Assembly (NCBI GenBank): GCA_905221605.1
Contig: CAJNDS010002620.1
Coordinates: 184,001 to 248,000, forward strand
Source of the DNA: Symbiodinium natans
Taxonomy: Eukaryota; Sar; Dinophyceae; Suessiales; Symbiodiniaceae
Direction: 5' to 3'
DNA length: 64,000 nt
The position numbers and the translations under genes are program-made. This document shows, piece after piece, positions 55,992-64,000 of this stretch. Position 1 is the first letter of the stretch, and every line of letters starts with the position of its first letter. The notes beneath the pieces are model-generated. The model was given only the letters and a program-made list of their open reading frames with translations. It searched no databases and was not told the origin of the DNA.

Positions 55992-58079
55992 CTTGCAAGT
56001 TTGCTGCGAACGCCACGCGGGTCTCCGACTCCCAGTGGGAGGGGACATTGTGGACCAGCCAGGAAGGGAAGCACACCAGGTCACCCTCCGTCGGAAAGAA
56101 GTATTCCTCATCCAGTTGGCTTGGGCGTTCGTGCAGGAGCGGCAGGACCGCAAGCAAACTATGGCTACAGAAACTGTTCATGGATGTTCTTTGTCTTCGT
56201 ACGAGTTTCGGCTGTGCTCTGCACACCAACAAATCCGAAAGCCCCTCTGAAACCGCCGAAGGCACGTTGTGATGAAACGGCGCTTGAGGCTCGAAGTCAC
56301 GCTCCTGTATCAAGATGCCCCATGACGCCCTAGATGCTCACGAGAATCCCAGAAGTTCGTGCCAGCTGCGCATTACCAAGAAAAGAAGCTCGTGAGCTTC
56401 AGAGTGCGCAGTCTGGCTTGCTATGCAACTTCTGAACTCAAGCAAGTTCACCAAAGCAGTGTTCAGACACGAGTAAAATCGGCCCACGTCAAAGGCAGTG
56501 GAATGGCATGGGTGGAGCATCCACTGTCCACACCCCCTGCAAAGCTGTCAGAAGGCGCGCCTTTTCGTACTGCTCGTAGTCCTTGGAATCCACGATCATG
56601 CTACATGGAGTGAGAATTACTACACTTTGGCATCGTTGCAGGTCAATGCTCTTTATAGAGATCAGTTTAACCTGTACGACATGATTCTTTATGAACACGT
56701 ATGAGTCTTAGCATTCAAAGGGAAAGCTGAAAGCTGTGTTTCTTCCACGCTCGCTGGACAAGTTGCTATCGACTCTCCAGTCCGAGCTTCGTTGACCGGC
56801 GGCGCACCCCGTGGATCAATAAAGCTGATCGGAGTGGAAGCACCTGGGCATACCAAGCATGACGACTACTCTCGAGAACATTGAAAGGTGCTTCCCAGAG
56901 TCCTAGAGGTTGAACATGCCCATCAAAGTCTCAATTTCAATCCCTTCTCCACGGCGCTCTCTGAAATCCTGCCCCTCCGTATGGGCTCTGAACCCTAAAC
57001 CCCAAACCCCTCATGAAGCCCAAACCCCATGGACGACTTCGAGGCCCGAGCCGGCAACGCGGGCGTAGAGGACGCAAGAGGACGCAGATCCCTGGTGCAC
57101 GTGGTACCTGCCAGGGTTTCGGCTTGAACCAGAGCCCTCAAGAAGCCCACATCAAAAACCCCCTACGAGTATAGATAACCCCTTAGCCCTAGACCCTAAT
57201 CCCTAGACCCTTAACCCAAAACCTTGAAACCCATATAAAACTCCCCCCTACTGTCTTTTCTCGCCCCACGGGGCGCCCGTGGCGGCCGCCGTTTCCAGGG
57301 TACACGGCGGCCCAGAGCCTCGGGGGGAGAAAGATTCGGGGGGACGAAGGGGTATATGGAGTATGTGGGGTATATTGGGTATATGGGGTGTATGGGGTAT
57401 ATGGGGTTTAGGGTTTAGGGTTCAGGGTTTAGGCAAACAGTTTAGGGTTTAGGGTTTCGCCGTTTAGGGTGATCTTCGCACATATGCAGCTTCGAGGCAC
57501 GAGACCATAACTCTGGTCCTGAGCTGGGCTAGGTGTCAAGTTCAGCAACAGTTATGAGCAGAAAAAATCTTGTCATACGACTCCTATGCTCATGGCAGCT
57601 CCCTGCCTGAGGGCTCGAAGTTCACGTTGGTTTAATATATTTTTTTTTCGGCTCCCACATTCTTTTCAATAGTCAATGTCATGCCATCATTACAAAAAAC
57701 GAGACCAAAGCCAGGCAGAGAACGCTCTGGGGTACAGGGGCGCCCGTCTTGTTCAGGAAGCCCAGCAGCGCGCCCTTCATGACCTGCATGCTGCGAAGAG
57801 GGCGAAGCTGGTGAGCCATGGGAGCATTGGCAATCGGAGGGGGCTTGAATGCTGAGAGGGATGGGACATCGGGCACTCCATTTGAGGAAAGAGCCTACAG
57901 AGCCCTGGCTTCTGCAGGACATTGGGAGCACATCGCAAGCTCTCAGAACCTGGGCGCCCCGCTCGAGTCAGGATTTTGAAGTCCTCCGAGTCCCTGTACA
58001 TCTCCTCGGGGTGCTGCCGGGGTGCTCTTGAGCACAGGATTTCAGGCTCGATCTTGAACACTAAACAAAGATCCCAAGC

Positions 58080-58110
<31 letters not shown>

Positions 58111-59310
58111 GACACCCAAGAGGCATAAGCAAAACTCCCAACCCTTCCAAACCCCTCAACGTAGCGTTACACACAGGTAAGAACGGATAAGGCCTCCAAA
58201 CCCCCACACCCTGAAAGGTGTATAACCCAAGCCTGAACCCTAAACCCTAAACCCTGAACCCTAAACCCTAAACCCTAAACCCTACATTCTATGTGACCTA
58301 AACGCGCGGAGGCGGCCGGCCACTTCTTCTGCTGGGACTTCGAGAGCTGGTCGGCGCGCGTGGACTGAAAGCCGAAGAACCTGCGACACGGTCCATGCAC
58401 GCGCATATATGTGTAGATCTACACATACACAGACCATGTATACCTACATGATATACATGCGTATCGTTTGCTGTAGTATGTAAATGTACGTGTGCGTGTG
58501 TGTACATGCTTACATAGATGTAGCGCCCCCTTCCCAACCTCATTGGGGGGGGATGCGAAATATCAGCCCTTTTGCTCAAGAGCTACCACGGTAGAGACCC
58601 CGAAAGTGCTCACGATTGAGATCAATCCACCAAGTAGGGTGCAGGCCCCCCCGCCAAACAGGCGTTGGGTGCTTCTAGAATTAGGCTTTCGGAGTTACAA
58701 GTTGAGGGCTTTGGGGGTTTGAGCATCCACCGGAAAGAAAAAGAAGACTCTAGCGTTTCGGGTTTGGGGTGGTTTTGAGGTGACCTTCCCCAGAACTCCC
58801 AAAAAGCTTACTCTCCGCACATAGTCTCTTGCGCCGAGCCGTACTGCCACACAGGATCCAAACAGTGTCGGTGCTACGGGGTGGGGAGACTCGGGAGAAT
58901 GAGCTCTTGTCCCTTTGTAACCCACATGCCGACAAGGAACTTGTCGTTGAGATCGTTGGGATCTATGCCGGGGTACTGCTTGCCAAACCTGAGAGGTTCT
59001 TGAGCATCGAGTCCCATCCCGAAGGCTGCAAGGGATCCCCCGAACTTCCCAGACAGTCCTGCGCCCCACGCCTACGGGAAACCCAGAAACTCCAACATCG
59101 TCCCTGGGCCAGGCCGCTGCTCGTACTTCCGCACAGCAAGGTCCGCCAAGCGCGTGGTGAAGCCCTCCGGAAGCCACGAACGAACATTCCTGGCCAGGCA
59201 CACGAATGATAAGCGACCGGCCAGCCGTGCTTAAGGTACAAGCCGAGGCTCACAGAGAGGATCTTGGTGGGAAAAGCATTCCTCACCTTGCCAGCCGGGA
59301 CACCCCCCAA
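55992..59310 (-). CDS. 2OG-Fe(II) oxygenase-like protein, at least six exons
   Basis: Exons on the minus strand: to 59252 (VRNAFPTKILSV, GA donor); from 59189 (NVRSWLPEGFTTRLADLA, VRKYEQ); about 58985-58922 (QYPGIDPNDLNDKFLVGMW, GT donor); about 58050-57975 (HPEEMYRDSEDFKIL); about 57797-57740 (MQVMKGALLGFLNKTGAP, GT donor); 56106-55992 (EYFFPTEGDLVCFPSWLVHN, then ESETRVAFAANLQ, GA donor). The order follows the oxygenase family that begins 'FPT-vl', has an 'LND-F' segment, then a helix, and ends with the second iron-binding His (LVH) and the 2OG-binding Arg (TRV-FAAN). The exon carrying the first iron ligands (H-x-D/H) was not identified with confidence, so the gene model is incomplete. Substrate unknown. 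Confidence 0.65.
58081..58106. repeat. (AC)n microsatellite
   Basis: About 13 AC units, inside the 2OG gene intron by the model above. Confidence 0.9.
58226..58285. repeat. CCCTAAA array in an intron
   Basis: About eight units with one CCCTGAA variant. TTTAGGG units at 57400-57470 lie on the other side of a 750-bp stretch that holds two oxygenase exons. Confidence 0.9.
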
Positions 59311-60459
59311 CAACACTGCGTGAGGTTCGCAGCTCAATTGATTTCACACAGGCGCATTCACCCCCTGCAACAACACTGCTGAGGCAGCTCCATGTGCCTG
59401 AAAGTTGTCCACGATCTTTGCAACGTCTTTGGGATGGACACCTTAAGACTACGCAGCTCAGGTGAGGCAGCCACGCTGACGCTTGAACAGCCAGGTTGAA
59501 ACCAGGAGCCGGTGCAGACCCATGATGAAACACATCGAGCCCGGACCTAACATGCTTGAGACAAGACAGAACCTGCTTCAGCTCCATTTGAAGCGAGGGG
59601 CCCGCGAGCCGCTCCTGATCCCGTGCTGGATAGCAGATGCCATCCTTCAGTGTGGAGACGAAGTCTGGGTGCCGAACCTCGGATGACGAAACATCACACT
59701 TATGCACCACTAAAGAACTCGCAGCCCGGAACATCCAGACCTTGGGTCCAGGGGGTTGGACTGAGCGTGCAGTGGACTGAGCTGTGGTTGCGGGTTTTTG
59801 GGGTTTGGAGGTTTTTGTGTGGCTGTTGAATGTCGCGGTCGCGTGACCAAGTTCATTAGTGCAGCATAGAGCACACAGCTGCTCAACACCACCGCTACAG
59901 GCGAATATGGGCTCCTATCAATGTGACATCAAGACAAGAGGTACACATCATTGGAAGGAAGCTCAGCTGAGTGCGCACGCCGGCATTTCAAGCTTTAGTT
60001 CTCTGTAGCTGTAGTGCAGGAAAGCTCAGACTTGCTCAGCCGCTGACGGGCACGGATCCCGACTTGCTCCACCCCTGCAGCTGCTCGCGTACCAGCTTCC
60101 TGATGCAGCTTGTCGAGACTGCATGACCAGATGCTGTGCGCACAGACTACAGCCAAAGGCACAGCACTCGTTTTGCGGAACGCTGGCCAACACGAGCAAA
60201 CAAGAACACCTCCTGCAGCATTCCACCGCCTCCAGAAGCCCAATGCCCGTTAGAGTCTCTTCGGTTGCTCTCGAGTCCCCTCTGTACCCCACTACAACCC
60301 GGGACGCTGCAATGCAATCCAGAGATCCGCACGTACTGCTCCTCCTTGGTGATCTTCTGGGACTTTTCCGGCTGCCTCATCAGTCAGCGCCTACAAAAGA
60401 GCAACCTGGTGTGTTCTATGAACAAGCAGCCACTAGACTGCTCGTACTACCAGGGAGCC

Positions 60460-60536
60460 AAAAGTGCCCGAATATGGCTATCGTACAGTCATAAATTGCA
60501 GCTATAATTGGTTCATAAGTACCATGAACCTCCAAG
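60460..60536. mobile_element. MITE-like element, copy 3 (truncated)
   Basis: The right half only. It aligns with copy 2 from 'aagtgccc' through 'gtacagt' to the terminal AAGTACCATGAACCTCCAAG. The left inverted repeat is missing. Confidence 0.75.
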
Positions 60537-60539
60537 CAG

Positions 60540-60728
60540 TGCCAGTGCCAATGCCAGCCAGGCGGCTCCTTTTGGTTCAGCCAGGCCAAAGCCTCTTTCA
60601 GCTTCGGCGGGTCCAGGGTGCAGGCGTGTGCAAACATATCGATGGCATGCTGCACCTGGCCTGCCGCTGCACAAAGCCAGGCATGAAAAAACAGAAGCTG
60701 GAGCATGGAATGAAACTTTAAACCCCTA
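60540..60728 (-). CDS. TPR-like exon next to a MITE
   Basis: Minus-strand frame FHSMLQLLFFHAWLCAAAGQ, then VQHAIDMFAHACTLDPPKLKE and ALAWLNQKEPPG. The spacing of A, G, A and P resembles a tetratricopeptide repeat (protein-protein binding). The frame runs straight into the MITE at 60536, which would add LEVHGTY. Confidence 0.4.
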
Positions 60729-60957
60729 AGCCCTAAACCCGAAACCCTAAACCTCCCTCCTTCTACCCCGCCGGGCCCTAGTCGCCTTCGGGCTCGGTCA
60801 GTGATGCGAGGGCGACTGCGACCTTGGCCGCATCGAACCTCGGCACTCCAAAACCGAAAGACAGAGGGTTGCCTAGCATCGGAGCCGTAAACCATTAAAC
60901 TTAAACACTGCATCCCAAACCCTCAACGCTGAAGCCTGAACCCCCCAAAGCCTCAAC

Positions 60958-61045
60958 TACATCTTGAGGGGCCAGATCTCCGCCGAGCCAGGCGCCAGGT
61001 CCAGGGCCCCAAGGAGCTGGCGATGGGAGGCTTGGGCATCTTGAA
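60958..61045 (-). CDS. TPR-like exon
   Basis: Follows a TTTCAAG acceptor. Encodes AQASHRQLLGALDLAPGSAE and IWPLKM, then TAG. 'ALDLAPGSAE' is typical of TPR helix B and the following turn. May belong with the exon at 60.54-60.73 kb. A G run of about 24 bases lies just upstream (61057-61080). Confidence 0.4.
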
Positions 61046-62129
61046 ACCGTGTGGTTGGGGGGGGGGGGGGGGGGGGGGGGCAGGCTGAGAGTGGGTTTAT
61101 TGTGGGCCTGGAGCACAGCCCCATGACCTTCAGACAAACTGCAGACTTCCTGGCCTGCTGCTGGCCCTCATGCTGCTTGATAAAGGGATCCGAGTTGGAC
61201 TTGTCGATGCCCTGGACTTGCTTCAAGCCCTGGCAGGAGGGGCAGAAGTCATGAGAGGTCAGCAAGCGGGGAGGCTTTTTCAGATTTTTTTAGGCTGCTC
61301 CCAAGGCCTTCTGGAAACTCCGGCGTGCGGCCTTGATGTAAAACCTCAGCTGCGCGGCCGCTTTGAGGCATCAGGGCTTGGGTATGCAATGAGAAGGATG
61401 AGAATCCACCGCCAGGGCACGGAGCTCGCAGCGCGTGCTGCTTCTCCAGGTACTCTGCTGCTTCAGGCAGGTCAGCGGTCCGCATGCGTGCGTTGCAGAC
61501 CTCGGCTCCCATCACAGCACATCCAACAGAGGTCCCGTCCGAATCTTGTAATTATCAGCACAGCCTCCGAAGCAATGCAAAGCCAGTGAGACAAGTGAGA
61601 CAAGCGCATGGAGTCCCACCGCTCCGCTTTGTGGTACTCGTACCGCAACTTGCCGTTACATGGAGCGTCCGAGCCGCCGCCGGCCCAGCTAACCACGGAG
61701 CCGTGGAAGTTCCGTCGTCCTGCGGGAGCATCCCTTTATAAAGATCCTAGATATACCCCTTACGAGTAGGGTCCCTTCATAAAATGCACTATAAGAGCCC
61801 CCAAAAAACCCTGTTCTAACTATTAAGGCCACTCTGGCGTGGAAGTTCCGCATCGCATATTTTACCATATGACAGCATGTCATCTTCTTATTCTGGCGAT
61901 TGTTCTGATTCTTATTCTGATTGTCTTCCTATATATGTATATAGAGAGAGACATGGAAATATGTATATAAAGACATACCATGCAGAAACATACATACAGG
62001 CTTGTTAATCTCACCATCTTCTAGCAAGAAACTCGAGAAACCACCCCCCTTGCTGGGCTCTATATGTACGGTATACAGCACCGTACCTCACTCTTCAATT
62101 CCTTCCGTGAAGCTACATTAAACCCATCT

Positions 62130-62475
62130 CCTCGGCTGCTTCAAGAGCTGCTTCTGCGGCCCGAAGCTCCTCCGTTTGGTGGCCATTTCGGGTTTAGACA
62201 CGGTTTGGGGTTTAGGGTTGAGGGTTGAGGGTTGAGGGTTGAGGGTTTGAGGGTTGAGGGTTTAGGGTTTAGGGTGCGAGCTTCCGATGACCACCGACAC
62301 CTCCGGGGGGAACAAGCAAGCACGAAAAGAAGAACACTTCGTCCTCTCGCAGGGCTGCGACACGGGCTTCTAAGGCGGCACGGCTCGGTGCCTGGCTCTG
62401 GGCAGCTTCACTCACTGACTCACAGTTTGTCTCAGCTCTCACACTCCCGAATCGTGGTGGCGCAGAGTCGGTCAT
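62130..62475 (-). CDS. Two coiled-coil exons split by a telomere-like intron
   Basis: Exon 1 (62475 or a later acceptor, to about 62334) contains SRAALEARVAALREDE followed by a GT. Exon 2 (about 62178-62130) follows CGGAG and reads ELRAAEAALEAAEEMG. They join in phase 0 into one helix. TTTAGGG/TTGAGGG units fill the intron (62187-62276). The ATG at 62475 may be the start or may be intronic. Confidence 0.5.
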
Positions 62476-62499
62476 GGCTGTGTTAACGGTCTCAGACGG

Positions 62500-62763
62500 T
62501 TACCAGAAAGTTGCACGGCCTCCGCCTCCGCAGCTTGTAGGGCACAGGCCTTTGTCACGCAGATAAGCCATGATTTGCCAGTATGAGCCTTTTTCTTGGG
62601 AAACGAGTTCAGCATGAGCTAACCAAACTTTGAGGCGATGAGCTCCTTTCTGCTTGCAAAACGAAAAGCATTGAACACACGCTGCACAACCTGAGATGGT
62701 CACCAGCCAAGTCAGCGCCATCCCGGGACGCCTCCATGGCCGGCATGTGCTAAGCCATTCCAT
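62500..62763 (-). CDS. Small ORF or exon, unidentified
   Basis: Minus-strand frame from ATG 62763: hydrophobic start (MALTWLVTISGCAACVQC), then KGAHRLKVWLAHAELVSQEK and SYWQIMAYLRDKG. It ends at a stop just before the coiled-coil exon. It may be a small protein or an exon whose donor I missed. Confidence 0.3.
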   Translation of the reverse strand: MEWLSTCRPWRRPGMALTWLVTISGCAACVQCFSFCKQKGAHRLKVWLAHAELVSQEKGSYWQIMAYLRDKGLCPTSCGGGGRATFW

Positions 62764-62805
62764 GGCTCTTAGGACGGAAGCACGCCCACGTTGATTTCGC
62801 CTTCT

Positions 62806-62810
<5 letters not shown>

Positions 62811-62838
<28 letters not shown>
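62811..62838. repeat. (TC)n microsatellite
   Basis: About 14 TC units. No stem-loop module lies beside it, unlike the tracts at 20.8 and 23.3 kb. Confidence 0.9.
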
Positions 62839-62840
<2 letters not shown>

Positions 62841-62942
62841 AGATATGCAACTTCCGTGAATCGGGAGCTCTTTGACTGAACCCTCAGCGCGCCAACTCCT
62901 GTCTTGGCCTTAATCTCACTGTATCATGCCCATCAATTGGCA

Positions 62943-63191
62943 TTACGAATTTCGGAGTATTGGCAGGGACAACTTCCTGTGAGCCCAGCATGAGCTTGCC
63001 AAGCAGTGCTGCTGCTCACACCAAGTGAAAAGGGCGACATCAAGGAACAAGTCCGCAATCAACTTGTGCATCGGGCGCAGGCCCACTCTCTGAAACACCC
63101 CCACATGGAACAAGACATCAAACACGACCCTCTGCAGTGCCACCCTAGAGCCCCATCCCCCCCATCCCTCCCAACAATAAAATGAAAGCAC
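62943..63191 (-). CDS. Possible exon, unidentified
   Basis: Minus-strand frame RVALQRVVFDVLFHVGVFQR, then GLRPMHKLIADLFLDVALFT. A helical, hydrophobic pattern with coding-like composition. No family recognised. Confidence 0.3.
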   Translation of the reverse strand: MLSFYCWEGWGGWGSRVALQRVVFDVLFHVGVFQRVGLRPMHKLIADLFLDVALFTWCEQQHCLASSCWAHRKLSLPILRNS

Positions 63192-63541
63192 TCCTCGGAA
63201 GTGGCGAGGGACCTCTCCAGAAAAGAGCTTCTCAGGGAGAGGAGGGTGGGGAAGCGAGGGTGGGGAGGGGGGGGGTGTTGGGCTGACCCTCAGCTTGAAA
63301 GGATTCTAGGGATTCATTGTGTGGGCTTTGGTGGTTCAGGGGTCGGGGGGAGGGGGGGCATCCTTGAAAGGTATGCTCATTCGTTGTTCTGTAGTTTGCT
63401 TCTTCTCCTGTCAGGCACGCCAGAGCCCCGCAAACAATGCCCGCCAAGACAAACTCTCTCTCACACCAAAGCGCGGCACCCTTGCGTTGTCAGCGTCGCG
63501 CCGCTTGCCGTCGGAGACCTGCCAGCACTGCTCGTCAGCGC

Positions 63542-64000
63542 ATGTGGGCCCTGAAGGATTCCAAAAAAAACGCTTCAGGCCCCGCATGTGCCCTCAAGGC
63601 TTCCAAAAAAAACCCTTCAGGCCCCGCATGTGGGCCCTGAAGGGTTCCAAAAAAACCTTCAGGCCCCGCATGTGGGCCCTGAAGGATTCCAAAAAACCCT
63701 TCAGGCCCCGCATGTGGACGCTGAAGGGTTCCAAAAAACCCTTCAGGCCCCGCATGTGGGCCCTGAAGGATTCCAAAAAACCCTTCAGGCCCCGCATGTG
63801 GGCCCTGAAGGATTCCAAAATTCCCTTCAGGCCCCGCATGTCTGAAGGATTCCAAAAAACCCTTCAGGCCCCGCATGTGGGCCCTGAAGGATTCCAAAAA
63901 ACCCTTCAGGCCCCACATGTGGGCCCTGAAGGATTCCAAAATTCCCTTCAGGCCCCGCATGTCTGAAGGATTCCAAAAAACCCTTCAGGCCCCGCATGTG
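63542..64000. repeat. 42-bp satellite with palindromic arms, runs off the window
   Basis: About 11 units of GGGCCCTGAAGGATTCC followed by A-rich 'aaaaaacc' and CTTCAGGCCCCGCATGT. Unit length is 36-44 bp; two units lack GGGCCC. CCTGAAGG and CCTTCAGG in each unit can pair, so each unit can form a hairpin with an A-rich loop. The array is open in frame on both strands, which is a by-product of the repeat length. Confidence 0.95.

Noticed and set aside
56338-56600. Missing iron-binding exon of the oxygenase (LHPCHSTAFDVGRFY)
   Set aside because: It resembles the HP-H ... G-FY pattern, but the second metal-binding residue is absent, and the preceding Trp segment is in another frame.
63542-64000. 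CRISPR array
   Set aside because: Units are joined without variable spacers, the setting is eukaryotic, and no cas genes are near.

Overview
The window looks like nuclear DNA of a dinoflagellate. The best evidence is at 23260-23307: three tandem, reverse-complement copies of the dinoflagellate trans-spliced leader (a truncated leader followed by two 15-nt relicts, CCATTTTGGCTCAAG). Other support comes from genes cut into short exons, introns with GC and GA donors as well as GT, dinoflagellate-style protein families, and many CCCTAAA/TTTAGGG arrays scattered in both orientations. I saw no rRNA, tRNA, CRISPR or prokaryotic operon. The species cannot be told from this sequence.

Layout. 0-20.6 kb: mostly intron or intergenic DNA with telomere-like arrays and homopolymers. 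It holds a three-exon minus-strand fragment (4.49-4.95 kb), a clean plus-strand exon (10.58-10.80 kb), a multi-pass membrane protein gene with a frame break (12.0-13.8 kb) and a coiled-coil gene with micro-exons (15.8-16.1 kb). 20.7-28.7 kb: a block without introns or telomere-like arrays, read on the minus strand. It appears to be two retroposed units head to tail. The downstream unit starts at the tandem leader relicts, carries a 460-codon ORF with five PCETPSAS-like boxes, and ends in stem-loops, (GA)n and A9. The upstream unit carries a frame open for 1137 codons (Pro/Gln/His-rich) and ends in a similar stem-loop and (GA)n tail. 29.6-32 kb: a tRNA-dihydrouridine synthase (Dus1-like) gene in at least eight short exons, with telomere-like arrays in its introns. 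32.5-50 kb: scattered exons, arrays and minisatellites. 50.9-53.8 kb: an ankyrin-repeat exon and a CD38/ADP-ribosyl-cyclase-like gene on the same strand, possibly one gene, with a 110-bp hairpin element between them. 55.9-59.3 kb: a 2OG-Fe(II) oxygenase-like gene. 60-63.2 kb: TPR-like and coiled-coil exons. 63.5 kb to the end: a 42-bp satellite with palindromic arms.

Nearly all recognisable genes lie on the minus strand, which fits the unidirectional gene clusters of dinoflagellates. Exons were found by translating short stretches between repeats and checking that neighbouring splice sites agree in phase, so most gene models are partial. Three copies of a small inverted-repeat element (about 36.0, 54.8 and 60.5 kb) look like a MITE family.
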